From Sphingomonas panacis (GTDB lineage: Bacteria > Pseudomonadota > Alphaproteobacteria > Sphingomonadales > Sphingomonadaceae): a stretch of 64,000 nucleotides of DNA. This document shows, piece after piece, positions 16,687-25,500 of this stretch; within the stretch, counting starts at the first letter, position 1; each line of letters opens with the position of its first letter. A model generated the notes under the pieces. The model was not told the origin of the DNA, ran no database searches, and saw nothing but the letters and a program-made list of their open reading frames with translations. The translations under genes and the position numbers were made by a program. The stretch lies in NCBI RefSeq assembly GCF_001717955.1, contig NZ_CP014168.1:186001-250000 (forward strand). The letters are read 5' to 3'.

Positions 16687-17583
16687 TCATTCCGCCACCA
16701 CCGCATGCGCGCGCGCCTCCTCCGCGAAGTGGCGCAACGCGGTCGAGAGGTCGCCGCGCCGGTAGGCGATCGCCATGCGTGCGCTGCGGCGGATATCGGT
16801 GAGGTCGCGGTAGGTGACACCCTGCACCAGTGCCATCCGCATCGAGTTCGGCACCAGCGACACGCCGAGTTCGGCGGCGACGAAGGCGAGCACCGAGGCG
16901 ATCTGCGGTGCGGACTGGCCGAGGATCGGCTCGAACCCGGCATCGCGACACGCGGCGATGGCGGCGTCGAACAAGGTCGGCCCGAGATCGCGCGGGGTGA
17001 GCACGAACGGCTCCCCCGCCAGCGCGGCGAGCGGCAGCGCGTCACCGGTCGCGGCAGGATGCGCGGCGGGCAGCGCGGCGACGAGCGGCTCGTCATCGAG
17101 CGCGTGGATGTGCAGCCCCTCAAGCTCTACCGACCCGGGCCGCAGGAACGCCGCGTCGAGCATGTCGTCGCGCAGCGCGGCGACGAGATCGAGCGAATTG
17201 CCCTCGCGCAGCGTCAGGTCGATCTCGGGGAAGCGGCGGCGGTAGCCGCGGATCACGGCGGGCACGATCGGGTTGAACGCGGCCGAGCCGGTGAAGCCGA
17301 CGCGCAAAGCGCCGGTCTCGCCGCGCGCGGCGCGTTGCGCGGCGTGGATCGCGGCTTCGGCCTGGGCGGGCAACGTGCGCACGCCGGCGCGGAACGCTTC
17401 GCCGGCCTCGGTCAGTTCGGCGCGCTGCGGTATGCGGTGGAACAGCCGCGCCCCGATTTCGTCTTCGAGATCGCGGATCTGCTGGCTGAGCGGCGGCTGG
17501 CCGATGCCGAGCCGGCGCGCGGCGCGGGTGAAATTGCCCTCCTCGGCCACCGCGAGGAAGTAGCGCACGTGCCGCAATTCCAT
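16687..17583 (-). CDS. LysR-family transcriptional regulator
   Basis: This 298-residue regulator begins MELRHVRYFLAVAEEGNFTR and continues AARRLGIGQPPLSQQIRDLE, a textbook LysR helix-turn-helix. An inducer-binding domain follows from about residue 90 (LRVGFTGSAAFNPIVPAVI). The overall sequence resembles the BenM/CatM/CbbR-like branch that responds to aromatic or small organic acids. It is divergent from an alpha/beta hydrolase gene across about 90 bases, which is the usual arrangement for a regulator and its target. The start at 17583 matches the family's N-terminus, seven codons inside the longest frame. Confidence 0.92.
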   Translation of the reverse strand: MELRHVRYFLAVAEEGNFTRAARRLGIGQPPLSQQIRDLEDEIGARLFHRIPQRAELTEAGEAFRAGVRTLPAQAEAAIHAAQRAARGETGALRVGFTGSAAFNPIVPAVIRGYRRRFPEIDLTLREGNSLDLVAALRDDMLDAAFLRPGSVELEGLHIHALDDEPLVAALPAAHPAATGDALPLAALAGEPFVLTPRDLGPTLFDAAIAACRDAGFEPILGQSAPQIASVLAFVAAELGVSLVPNSMRMALVQGVTYRDLTDIRRSARMAIAYRRGDLSTALRHFAEEARAHAVVAE

Positions 17584-17671
17584 GTCATCTCCAAAAGCTA
17601 TCAAGATCGCCTGTTCGAGATATTAGACAGATGATCGCGACGAGACCAGATTGCCGGTCGGAGATTCGCGC

Positions 17672-18445
17672 ATGTTTACCGATTTCGACGCTTTCGGCTT
17701 TGCCGCCACTGACGAGTATGACCCCGCCCCGCCGGCGGTGCGGCCGCTGATGCCGACCGTGTTCCTGCCCGGCCTGCTCTGCGACGCCGCGCTGTGGCGC
17801 CCGCAGATCGACGCGCTGGCGCGCCACGTCGCGCCGATGGTGGCCGATCTGACGCTCGACGACAGCATTCCGGCGATGGCGCGGCGCGTGCTGGCGGTGG
17901 CGCCGCCGCGCTTCGCGCTCGTCGCTTTGTCGATGGGGGGCTATGTCGCGCTCGAAATCCTGCGGCAGGCGCCCGGGCGCGTCTCGTCGGTGGCGCTGCT
18001 CGACACCAGCGCGCGCGCCGATTCGGCGGAGCGGGCGGCGCAGCGCCGGGCCGGGATGGCCTCGCTCGAACGCGGGCGGTTCGTCGGCATCACGCGGCAG
18101 TTGCTCGACCGGCTGGTCCACCCCGACAAGAGCGAGGGGCCGGTCGCCGACGCGCTCAAGGCGATGGCGCTGCGCGTCGGCGGGGCGGCGTTCCTGCGCC
18201 AGCAGCATGCGATCCTCGACCGGGTCGACATGCGCGCGGTCCTCCCCGGCGTGCGCGTGCCGACCTTGGTCGCGGTCGGCGACGGCGACCGGATCACCCC
18301 GCCGCACGAGGCCGCGGAGATCGCCGCGCTGATCCCCGGCGCGCACCTCCACACGTTCGACGCCTGTGGCCACCTGCCCGCGCTCGAACAGCCGGGCGAG
18401 ACGGCGGCGCTGCTCAAATGGTGGCTGGCGCGCGATCCGGGCTGA
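17672..18445 (+). CDS. alpha/beta hydrolase
   Basis: This protein of about 257 residues has the fold's landmarks: TVFLPGLLCDAALW near the oxyanion strand, the nucleophile elbow ALSMGGYVA with its Ser, the acidic residue in VAVGDGDRITPP and the His in DACGHLPALEQP. It is probably an esterase, lactonase or C-C hydrolase of the cytoplasm; substrate is unknown. ATG 17672 has a GGAG site eight bases upstream and is preferred, although ATG 17750 would remove a poorly conserved 26-residue N-terminus. It is divergent from a LysR gene that may control it. Confidence 0.88.
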   Translation: MFTDFDAFGFAATDEYDPAPPAVRPLMPTVFLPGLLCDAALWRPQIDALARHVAPMVADLTLDDSIPAMARRVLAVAPPRFALVALSMGGYVALEILRQAPGRVSSVALLDTSARADSAERAAQRRAGMASLERGRFVGITRQLLDRLVHPDKSEGPVADALKAMALRVGGAAFLRQQHAILDRVDMRAVLPGVRVPTLVAVGDGDRITPPHEAAEIAALIPGAHLHTFDACGHLPALEQPGETAALLKWWLARDPG

Positions 18446-18466
18446 CGCGGCGAGCGCTACGTCAGA

Positions 18467-18528
18467 CCCGTTCGTGCTGAGCCTGTCGAAGCACGCGCCC
18501 CGAGCGTTGCCGCGTGGGGCGAACGGGG
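18467..18528. repeat. intergenic palindrome, GAACGG family, copy 2
   Basis: The left arm CCCGTTCGTGCTGAGCCTG is complete, but the right arm is shortened to GGGGCGAACGGG. It lies between the convergent hydrolase and CDF genes. Confidence 0.75.
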
Positions 18529-18539
18529 TTGGTTGGGCT

Positions 18540-19487
18540 TCAGCAATCCACCGCACATTCGCTGGTTTCGACCTGTACCGTCGCGTGGCCGATGCCGAAG
18601 CGCGCGCGCAGCATCGCCTGGGTTTCCATTAGGAAGCCGTCGCCGGGGTGCCCGGCGGGCATCAGCAGGTGCGTGGTCAGCACGGTCTCGGTCGTGCTCA
18701 TCGGCCAGATGTGGAGATCGTGGATGCGAGTCACGCCGGGCAGCGCCTGAAGCGCGGCGCCGACCGCGTCGTAATCGATCGCGCGCGGCACCGCCGCCAG
18801 TGACATCTCGACCGATTCGCGCAGCAGCCCCCACGTGTGCCAGATGATCAGCAACGCGATGACGATGCTGACCGCCGGATCGAGCCAGGTCATGCCGGTG
18901 AACAGGATGATCCCGCCGACGATCACCACCCCCGCCGACACCGCCGCATCGGCGGCCATGTGGAGGAACGCGCCGCGGATGTTGATGTCATGCTTGCGCC
19001 CGCGTGCGAACAGCAACGCGGTCGCCAGGTTGACGACGATGCCGACCGCCGCGACGATCGACACGGTCGCGCCGGCGACGGGCGCGGGCGCGGCGAGTCG
19101 CTGCGCCGCCTCGAGGATGATCGCGCCGAGCGCGACGAGCAGGAACAGCGCGTTGAGCAGCGCGGCGAGGATCGTCGAGCCCTTGAGGCCATAGGTGAAG
19201 CGCTTGGTCGCCGCGCGCCGCGCGAGCGTCGCGCCGCCCCAGGCGATGGCGAGGCCGAGCACGTCGGACAGGTTGTGTCCCGCATCGGCGAGCAAAGCGA
19301 CCGAATGCGCGACGAAGCCGAACCCGGCCTCGACTCCGACGAACACGATGTTGAGCGCGATGCCGATCGCGAAGGCGCGGTCGAACGCGGCGGGCGCGTG
19401 GGCATGGCCGTGGCCGTGCCCGCCATGATCGTGACCGCCGTGGCTATGTCCGCCGTGATCGTGGGCGTGAGTGTGATGGCCGGCCAA
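18540..19487 (-). CDS. cation diffusion facilitator, zinc-type exporter
   Basis: This 315-residue CDF transporter has an extremely His-rich N-terminus (residues 4-29, repeated HGGH and HGHGH units) for metal binding. Six transmembrane helices include the metal-site motifs LLADAGHNLSDVLG and AFLHMAADAAVSAG, and a cytoplasmic C-terminal domain carries IHDLHIWPMSTTETVLTTHL. It resembles ZitB/CzcD and probably exports Zn2+ by proton exchange. The start is TTG 19487, with a GGAG site eight bases upstream. A much longer open frame upstream is antisense to hrpB and is rejected. Confidence 0.93.
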   Translation of the reverse strand: MAGHHTHAHDHGGHSHGGHDHGGHGHGHAHAPAAFDRAFAIGIALNIVFVGVEAGFGFVAHSVALLADAGHNLSDVLGLAIAWGGATLARRAATKRFTYGLKGSTILAALLNALFLLVALGAIILEAAQRLAAPAPVAGATVSIVAAVGIVVNLATALLFARGRKHDINIRGAFLHMAADAAVSAGVVIVGGIILFTGMTWLDPAVSIVIALLIIWHTWGLLRESVEMSLAAVPRAIDYDAVGAALQALPGVTRIHDLHIWPMSTTETVLTTHLLMPAGHPGDGFLMETQAMLRARFGIGHATVQVETSECAVDC

Positions 19488-19622
19488 GGGGGAAACTCCG
19501 CGTATCGGTTTCGCGTGCCGTAGCATCCCCGGCGCAGGTGATACTAGCACGCGCAGCATTCCCCTGCCGCGCGCGCGGGGAGAAGGGCTGGCGTTCTGCG
19601 CGTCGGCGCGTAGAACGCCGCC

Positions 19623-22226
19623 GTGGCCGATCCCGCCCTCCCCGTCCTTGCCGTTCTTCCGGACCTGCTCGCCGTTTTGCGTGGCGGTGCGAACGCGGTG
19701 CTGGTCGCGCCGCCGGGGGCTGGCAAGACCACGGCGGTCGCGCCTGCCGTGCTCGGCGAAGACTGGTGCAAAGGCGAAGTGCTGTTGCTGTCGCCGCGCC
19801 GGCTCGCCGCGCGCGCTGCTGCCGAGCGGATGGCGGCGCTGGCGGGGGAGCCGGTCGGGCGGACGTTCGGCTATGCGACGCGGATGGACAGCAAGCGCTC
19901 CGCCGCGACTCGGGTGACGGTGCTGACCGAGGGGATTTTCGTCAACCGAATCCAGGCCGATCCGGAACTCGCGGGCGTGTCGGCGGTGCTGTTCGACGAG
20001 GTGCATGAGCGCAGCCTCGACAGCGACTTCGGGCTGGCGCTGGCGCTCGACGCGCAAGGCGGGCTGCGGCCCGATCTGCGGCTGGTGGCGATGTCGGCGA
20101 CGCTCGATGGCGGGCGGTTCTCGGCGTTGATGGCGGGCGCGCCGGTCATCGAAAGCGCCGGGCGCATGTTCCCGCTGACGCTGCGCCATCTGGGACGGGC
20201 AGCGGAGGCGCGGATCGAGGATTCGGTCGCCGCCGCCGTGCGGACCGCTTTGCGCGAGGAGGATGGCGGTATCCTCGCCTTCCTGCCCGGCGTCGGCGAG
20301 ATCGAGCGCACTGCAGAACGGCTCGACGGGCTGGGCGACGGCATCGCGCTGCACCGGCTGCACGGCAACCTCGATCCCGGCGCACAGCGCGCCGCGATTC
20401 AGCCCGATCCGCAGGGGCGGCGCAAGATCGTGCTGGCGACCTCGATCGCCGAGACCAGCCTGACGCTCGACGGGATATCGGTGGTGGTCGATTCGGGGCT
20501 GGCGCGGCGGCCGCGCTATGACCGGGCGGCGGGGATGACCCGGCTCGTCACCGAACGCGCGAGCCAGGCGGCGGTGACTCAGCGCGCCGGGCGTGCCGCG
20601 CGCCAGCGGCCGGGCGTGGCGTATCGCTTATGGGAAGAGGCGGCGACGGCCGGGCTGCCGCGCTTCGACCCGCCCGAAATTCTGGAGGCCGATCTGTCGG
20701 CGTTGACGCTCGATTGCGCGTTGTGGGGGGTGAGCGATCCGCGCGCGCTGGCGTGGCTCGATCCGCCGCCCGAGGCCGCCGTCAGCGAGGCGCGCGCGCG
20801 GCTGACGACGCTGGAGGCGATCGACGGCGACGGGCGGCCGACCCCGCACGGCGCGGCGATCGCCAAGCTGCCGCTGCCACCCCGGCTCGGACATATGCTG
20901 GTGCGTGCCGGCGAGATCGGCCTCGGCGCGGTCGCGGCGGAGGTGGCGGTGCTGCTCGGCGAGCGCGGACTGGGCGGGAGCGACGCCGATCTGGAGATGC
21001 GGTTGCGGCGCTGGCGCGGTGAGCGCGGGATGCGGGCTGAGGGGGCAAGGCGGCTGGCGAAACGGTGGGCTTCGTTGCTCACGCCCCTCCCTGAAAGAGC
21101 ATCAGGTGAACAGCGCCCCGCGCTGTTCAGGTCAGGCCGGGGGCCTGACCGACCTGACGCTGGGTTGGGGGTGGGTCGCCCGCGTGGGAACGCCGCGCCC
21201 GCCCCGAACCAACCCACCCCCGCCCCCTCCCTGCCAGGGAGGGGAGAAGAAGTGGCCATCGCCCTCGCCTTTCCCGATCGGATCGCGCGGCGGCGTGACG
21301 CCAGCGGGGAGACCTGGGCTTCGGTCGGCGGGCGGGGCTTCAAGCTCGACCCCGCCTCCTCGCTCGCGCGGGCGGAGTGGCTCGCGGTCGCCGAGACGCA
21401 GGGGATGGCGGCGGGTGCGCGAATCCTGTCGGCCGCGCCGATCGATCAGGCGAGCGTCGAGGCGCTGTTCGGCGACCGTATCGCCACGCATCGCACGGTG
21501 AGCTTCGATCCCGCCACGGGCGGGGTGCGCGCGACGCGCGAGCGGCGGCTCGGCGCGATCCGGCTGTCGAGCGGACCCGATGCCGACGCCGATCCGCAGG
21601 CGATCGCCGAGGCGTTGCTCGGCGGGGTGCTGGGCGGCGGGTTGCGGCTGTTGCCGTGGAGCGAAGCGGCGCAGGCGCTGCTCGCGCGCGTCGCGTTCCT
21701 GCGCGGCGAGGGCCGCCCGGTCGAGGCGATCGACGAGGCGGCGTTGCTGGCGCGTGCCGACGAGTGGCTGACGCCGCTGCTCGCGGGCAAGCGTCGGCTC
21801 GACGCGATCGACCCCGGTGCGCTCGCCGATGCGCTTCGCGGCGTGATCGGCTGGGACACGCTTCGGCTGCTCGATGCCGAGGCGCCGACGCATTTCCAGT
21901 CGCCCGCCGGCAGCAGCCATCCGATCGACTATGCCGCCGAGGGCGGGCCGCGAGTCGATCTGCGGCCGCAGGCGCTGTTCGGGTTGGCCGCACATCCGAT
22001 GATCGCGGGCGGGCGCGTGCCGCTGGTGCTGAGCCTCACCTCGCCCGCCGGCCGCCCGATCCAGACGACTCGCGATCTGCCCGGTTTCTGGGCGGGAAGC
22101 TGGGCCGATGTGGCGCGCGAGATGCGTGGCCGCTATCCGCGCCACCCCTGGCCCGACGATCCGGCGGCGGCGAATCCCACCACGCGCACGAAAAACGCGG
22201 ATGCAAGGGCGCGCGGGGCGCGTTAA
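19623..22226 (+). CDS. hrpB: ATP-dependent helicase HrpB
   Basis: This 867-residue DEAH-box helicase has motif I PPGAGKTT (30-37), motif II DEVH (125-128), motif III SAT, and motif VI QRAGRAARQRPGVAYRLW, followed by the HA2/ratchet region and the HrpB C-terminal domain (DLPGFWAGSWADVAREMRGR, then YPRHPWPDDP). Residues of about 488-542 (LPERASGEQRPAL through SLPGRGEE) are not helicase-like. They are encoded by a hairpin-rich palindromic element at 21086-21250 that keeps the frame open. HrpB function is poorly defined; it is an RNA helicase in proteobacteria. The start codon is GTG 19623. It is divergent from the CDF gene. Confidence 0.95.
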   Translation: MADPALPVLAVLPDLLAVLRGGANAVLVAPPGAGKTTAVAPAVLGEDWCKGEVLLLSPRRLAARAAAERMAALAGEPVGRTFGYATRMDSKRSAATRVTVLTEGIFVNRIQADPELAGVSAVLFDEVHERSLDSDFGLALALDAQGGLRPDLRLVAMSATLDGGRFSALMAGAPVIESAGRMFPLTLRHLGRAAEARIEDSVAAAVRTALREEDGGILAFLPGVGEIERTAERLDGLGDGIALHRLHGNLDPGAQRAAIQPDPQGRRKIVLATSIAETSLTLDGISVVVDSGLARRPRYDRAAGMTRLVTERASQAAVTQRAGRAARQRPGVAYRLWEEAATAGLPRFDPPEILEADLSALTLDCALWGVSDPRALAWLDPPPEAAVSEARARLTTLEAIDGDGRPTPHGAAIAKLPLPPRLGHMLVRAGEIGLGAVAAEVAVLLGERGLGGSDADLEMRLRRWRGERGMRAEGARRLAKRWASLLTPLPERASGEQRPALFRSGRGPDRPDAGLGVGRPRGNAAPAPNQPTPAPSLPGRGEEVAIALAFPDRIARRRDASGETWASVGGRGFKLDPASSLARAEWLAVAETQGMAAGARILSAAPIDQASVEALFGDRIATHRTVSFDPATGGVRATRERRLGAIRLSSGPDADADPQAIAEALLGGVLGGGLRLLPWSEAAQALLARVAFLRGEGRPVEAIDEAALLARADEWLTPLLAGKRRLDAIDPGALADALRGVIGWDTLRLLDAEAPTHFQSPAGSSHPIDYAAEGGPRVDLRPQALFGLAAHPMIAGGRVPLVLSLTSPAGRPIQTTRDLPGFWAGSWADVAREMRGRYPRHPWPDDPAAANPTTRTKNADARARGAR
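21086..21250. repeat. in-frame palindromic element inside hrpB
   Basis: Three successive hairpins are visible: TGAACAGCGC/GCGCTGTTCA (21107-21129), GGTCAGGCC/GGCCTGACC (21130-21150) and GGGGGTGGGT/ACCCACCCCC (21167-21221). The element is bounded by CCCTCCCTG motifs and ends in CTCCCTGCCAGGGAGGGGAG. It adds about 55 Pro/Arg/Gly-rich codons without a stop. This looks like insertion of a mobile palindromic repeat into coding sequence. Confidence 0.8.
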
Positions 22227-22244
22227 GGGGGGGGATATGTTTGC

Positions 22245-22268
22245 GAAATGCGCGGAAGAGCGCATTTC
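22245..22268. terminator. hrpB: hairpin after hrpB
   Basis: GAAATGCGC (22245-22253) and GCGCATTTC (22260-22268) form a perfect 9-bp stem with a six-base loop, 18 bases after the hrpB stop. No T-run follows, so termination strength is uncertain. Confidence 0.5.
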
Positions 22269-22275
22269 GGCAGAC

Positions 22276-22353
22276 GGTGCCGGCCCGCTCCCCCACCCGG
22301 CCGCCCACGAGCGTACCCTGATGGGTGGCCGGGTGGGGGAGCGGGCCGGCACC
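22276..22353. repeat. long inverted repeat upstream of the NDUFS4-like gene
   Basis: Two 32-base arms, 22276-22307 and 22322-22353, are complementary except at one position, around a 14-base loop. The stem is one of the strongest possible structures in the window. It lies 28 bases before the next start codon, so it probably separates the two transcripts or forms a 5' leader stem. Confidence 0.85.
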
Positions 22354-22381
22354 GCGAGACAAAGAGGGAATCCGAGACGTC

Positions 22382-22663
22382 ATGGCCATTGCCCGTATCT
22401 ACCAGCGCCCGAAGAACGCGATGCAGTCGGGCCGTGCCCGCACCCAGGAGTGGGTGCTCGATTTCGCGCCCGCCGAGGCCAAGCGCGCCGACCCGCTGAC
22501 CGGCTGGGCCGGATCGGGCGACACGCAGGAGCAGCTTCGCATCGGCTTCCCGACTCAGGAGGCCGCGGTCGCCTATGCCGAGCGCGAGGGGCTGGCCTAT
22601 ACCGTCCTGGCCGCGCCGGTGCGCAAGCTCAAGCTGCAGGCCTATGCGGATAATTTCCGGTAA
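22382..22663 (+). CDS. NADH dehydrogenase accessory subunit, NDUFS4-like
   Basis: This 93-residue protein begins MAIARIYQRPKNAMQSGRAR and contains EWVLDF, DPLTGWAGSGDTQEQ and AVAYAEREGLAYTV, the conserved core of the ETC complex I 18-kDa subunit (NDUFS4) family found in alphaproteobacteria and mitochondria. It should sit on the peripheral arm of complex I near the Fe-S subunits. The main nuo genes are not in the window, which is usual for this supernumerary subunit. ATG 22382 starts the conserved N-terminus. Confidence 0.93.
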   Translation: MAIARIYQRPKNAMQSGRARTQEWVLDFAPAEAKRADPLTGWAGSGDTQEQLRIGFPTQEAAVAYAEREGLAYTVLAAPVRKLKLQAYADNFR

Positions 22664-22751
22664 GGGTGCCTTCGTTCCTGCGGTGTGGCGAGTGTAGCCG
22701 GACGGCCGATACACCCTCGGGCCTGCCCGGTTTATCGCACCGCCCCCTACC

Positions 22752-22834
22752 CCGTTCGCACTGAGCTGTGTCGAAGTGCGTGCCACAAGCGCTGCGTTTG
22801 GGGCACGTCCTTCGACTTCGCTCAGGACGAACGG
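22752..22834. repeat. intergenic palindrome, GAACGG family, copy 3
   Basis: Arms CCGTTCGCACTGAGC and GCTCAGGACGAACGG flank a variable centre. It lies between the convergent NDUFS4-like and mscL genes. Confidence 0.8.
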
Positions 22835-22863
22835 ATTGCGTTATCGAACCGTCGCGGCGGCCA

Positions 22864-23304
22864 TCACACCGTCGGGCGCTTCTTCAGTTCATCGCGAATC
22901 TCGCGCAGCAGCGCGATGTCGGCGGGTTCCGGGGGTGCTTCGGCGGCGGGTTCCTGGGGCTTGTCCATCAGCTTGTGGACGCTGCGCACCAGCAGGAAGA
23001 TGATGAACGCGAGGATCACGAAATTGACCGCCGCGGTGATGAACGCGCCGTAGCCGAACACCGCGACGCCGGCCTTCTTCAGCGCGGCATAGTCGCTCGA
23101 TCCGGCGAGTTCAGCGGGCACCTTGCCGAGAATCAGGAAGTGGCTGGAAAAATCGAGACCGCCGGTGATCTTGCCGATCACGGGCATGATGATGTCATCG
23201 GTCAGCGACGACACGATCTTGCCGAACGCCGCGCCGATGATGACCGCGACCGCCAGATCGAGCACGTTGCCGCGCGCGATGAATGCCTTGAACTCCTTGA
23301 ACAC
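22864..23304 (-). CDS. mscL: large-conductance mechanosensitive channel
   Basis: This 146-residue channel protein begins [20 protein letters not shown] and continues [20 protein letters not shown], the conserved N-terminal helix and first transmembrane segment of MscL. A periplasmic loop precedes the second helix ([20 protein letters not shown]), and a cytoplasmic helix bundle ends the protein ([12 protein letters not shown]). It opens under membrane tension to release solutes during hypo-osmotic shock. Length is normal for the family. It is divergent from lemA. Confidence 0.97.
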   Translation of the reverse strand: MFKEFKAFIARGNVLDLAVAVIIGAAFGKIVSSLTDDIIMPVIGKITGGLDFSSHFLILGKVPAELAGSSDYAALKKAGVAVFGYGAFITAAVNFVILAFIIFLLVRSVHKLMDKPQEPAAEAPPEPADIALLREIRDELKKRPTV

Positions 23305-23387
23305 GCAGATCCTCCAACCGATTTCGCTTCCGCGCGGCCATGCTATCCGGGTAAGACGGCCACGCCAAGTTGAAGGAGCCGCCTCGC

Positions 23388-23966
23388 ATGACCTTTCGTG
23401 CCATTCTCACGCTCGCCGCCGCCGCGATGCTGTCCGCCTGCGGATTGAACAGCGTGCCGACCGCCGAGGAGAACGCCAAGGCGAAATGGGGCGAGGTGCA
23501 GAACCAGTATCAGCGCCGCTCCGATCTGATCCCCAATCTCGTCGCCACGGTGAAGGCGGCGGGCGCGCAGGAGAAGGCGATCCTCGTCGAAGTGACGCAG
23601 GCGCGCGCCGCCGCGAACACTGTCAAGGTTTCGGGCGATGACCTGAAAGACCCGGCCAAGGTCCAGCAGTTCGCGCAGGTTCAGGGTGCGCTCGGCCTGT
23701 CGTTGCAGCGCTTGCAGGAGGCGTATCCCGAGCTGAAATCGCAGGGCAATTACGCGACGCTGATGGATCAGCTGGAGGGCACCGAGAACCGCATCACCAA
23801 TGCGCGGCGCGACTACAATACCGCGGTGCAATCGTACAACGTGACGATCCGCACCTTCCCCGATGCGATCGGCGCGAAGATCTTCTACGGGGCCAAGCCG
23901 ATGGTGCCGTTCCAGGCGACCACGCCGGGCGCGGAGACCGCGCCGAAGGTCGATTTCGGTAGTTGA
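23388..23966 (+). CDS. LemA-family lipoprotein
   Basis: This 192-residue protein has a short signal peptide with lipobox LSAC (Cys at about residue 18). The LemA core follows: [26 protein letters not shown]-like [47 protein letters not shown] and the [15 protein letters not shown] end. LemA proteins form a helical bundle anchored to the envelope; their biochemical role is unknown. ATG 23388 has a GGAG site. It is the first gene of an apparent operon with two TPM-domain genes, the usual companions of lemA. Confidence 0.93.
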   Translation: MTFRAILTLAAAAMLSACGLNSVPTAEENAKAKWGEVQNQYQRRSDLIPNLVATVKAAGAQEKAILVEVTQARAAANTVKVSGDDLKDPAKVQQFAQVQGALGLSLQRLQEAYPELKSQGNYATLMDQLEGTENRITNARRDYNTAVQSYNVTIRTFPDAIGAKIFYGAKPMVPFQATTPGAETAPKVDFGS

Positions 23967-23971
23967 GGGTG

Positions 23972-24835
23972 ATGCCGCTGCTGCGGTTCCTGCTTCTGCT
24001 CCTCGCCGGCCTGCTGATCGGCACGCCGGCGGGGGCGCAGACCTATCCCAAGTTCACCGGCCTCGTCGTCGATGCGGCGAACGTTCTGCCGGCGGCGACC
24101 CGCGCCGATCTCGAAGCCAAGCTGGAGGCGCTCCAGAAGGACACGCACCGCCAACTCGTCGTCGCGACGATCCCCGATCTGCAAGGCTATAGCCTTGAGG
24201 ATTACGGCATCGGGCTGCTGCGCACCTGGGGGCCGGGCCTCAAGGACGTCAACAACGGCGCGATCCTGTTCATCGCGCCCAACGAACCCGCCGGCCATCG
24301 CGGGCCGCGCATCGAGGTCGGCTATGGGCTTGAGCCGATCCTGACCGATGCGTTCTCAGGCGTGACGATCCGCGAGCAGATGATGCCCAAGCTGCGCGCG
24401 GGCGACGTACCCGGCGCGATGGAGGCGGGCACCGACGCGCTGATCGCGCAACTGCGCGCCTCGCCCGACGAGGCCAAGGCGCAGACCGATGCCGCGATCA
24501 AGGACTTCGACAAGACGCACCAGCGCCAGGGTTCGGGCAGCGGCGGCGGCATTCCGTTCGGATTGATCTTCTGGGGATTCATCATCCTGTTCGTCGCGCT
24601 GTCGTGGTTCCGGCGCGCGAGCGGCAACCGCTATGTCGGGCAAAGCGGCGGCAGTTCGTGGCCGGTGATCCTGTGGGGTATCGGCAGCGAGATCGGCCGG
24701 GGGTCTTCGGGCGGTAGTTGGAGCAGCGGCGATTCCGGTAGCTCCGGCGGCAGCAGCGGTGGCTGGGGTGATGGCGGGTTCAGCGGCGGTGGCGGCGGAT
24801 CTGGTGGAGGCGGCGGCGCCTCGGGGGATTGGTGA
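23972..24835 (+). CDS. TPM-domain membrane protein, YgcG type
   Basis: This 287-residue protein has a signal peptide (PLLRFLLLLLAGLLIG), then a TPM domain at about residues 30-180 (FTGLVVDAANVLPAATRADL, RQLVVATIPDLQGYSLEDYG, GPRIEVGYGLEPILTDAFSG). A transmembrane helix (IPFGLIFWGFIILFVALSWF) and a long Gly/Ser-rich C-terminal tail with GGGSGGGGG follow. TPM proteins are thought to act on envelope or photosystem maintenance; the molecular activity is uncertain. It begins five bases after lemA and its stop TGA shares a base with the next ATG. Confidence 0.88.
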   Translation: MPLLRFLLLLLAGLLIGTPAGAQTYPKFTGLVVDAANVLPAATRADLEAKLEALQKDTHRQLVVATIPDLQGYSLEDYGIGLLRTWGPGLKDVNNGAILFIAPNEPAGHRGPRIEVGYGLEPILTDAFSGVTIREQMMPKLRAGDVPGAMEAGTDALIAQLRASPDEAKAQTDAAIKDFDKTHQRQGSGSGGGIPFGLIFWGFIILFVALSWFRRASGNRYVGQSGGSSWPVILWGIGSEIGRGSSGGSWSSGDSGSSGGSSGGWGDGGFSGGGGGSGGGGGASGDW

Positions 24836-25500
24836 TGGCACGATTCGCGCTCACACCCGCCGACCGCGACCGCGTGACGGCGGCGGTCGCCGACGCGGAA
24901 CGCGGCACCGATGGCGAGATCGTCACGATCGTGGCGGCGCAGTCGGACAGCTATCATGACGTGCCGCTCCAGTTCGGCGTGCTGGCGGCGCTGCTCGTCA
25001 CCGCGCTGGCGGCGCTCGACGCGCGCTGGCTGGAGATCGGGCTGGACCCGTGGGGCGAGGCCGATCTCGGCCATGTCCTGCTCGTGCTGCTCATCGCGCA
25101 GACGGCGGTGTTTCTTGGCGTGCGCTATCTGGTCGGCTGGGCGCCGGTCCGGTTCGCGCTCACCCCGCGCGCGACCAAGCGGCGGCGGGTGCGGCGGCGC
25201 GCGCTGCAACATTTCCATGTCGGCGCCGAGAACCGCACGCAGGCCAAGGTCGGCATATTGCTCTACCTCTCGACACGCGAGCGGATGGCCGAGATCATCG
25301 CCGACGAGGCGATCCACCGCGCGGTGCCGGCCGAGCGCTGGGGCGATGCGATGGCGGCGCTGGTCGCCGAGGTGCGCGAAGGCCGCGCCGGAGATGGCAT
25401 GGCGGCGGCGGTCACGGCGATCGGCGCGATTTTGGCCGAGACTTTTCCCAAGACGGAAAATGACGTGAACGAACTTCCCGACCGGCTGATCGAATTGTGA
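24835..25500 (+). CDS. second TPM-domain membrane protein
   Basis: This 221-residue protein begins MARFALTPADRDRVTAAVAD and contains a TPM-like domain split around two transmembrane helices (FGVLAALLVTALAAL and LLVLLIAQTAVFLGVRYLVG). The C-terminal half carries KVGILLYLSTRERMAEIIAD and the AIHRAVPAERW region typical of TPM/YgcG partners. The ATG overlaps the preceding stop in TGATG, so translation is coupled. Together with lemA and the first TPM gene it is a conserved trio in sphingomonads. Function is unknown beyond membrane association. Confidence 0.82.
   Translation: MARFALTPADRDRVTAAVADAERGTDGEIVTIVAAQSDSYHDVPLQFGVLAALLVTALAALDARWLEIGLDPWGEADLGHVLLVLLIAQTAVFLGVRYLVGWAPVRFALTPRATKRRRVRRRALQHFHVGAENRTQAKVGILLYLSTRERMAEIIADEAIHRAVPAERWGDAMAALVAEVREGRAGDGMAAAVTAIGAILAETFPKTENDVNELPDRLIEL

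Noticed and set aside
18540..20363. One protein of 607 codons joining the CDF exporter to upstream sequence
   Set aside because: The upstream 290 codons are antisense to hrpB. A ribosome site before TTG 19487 gives a normal-length exporter with its His-rich start.
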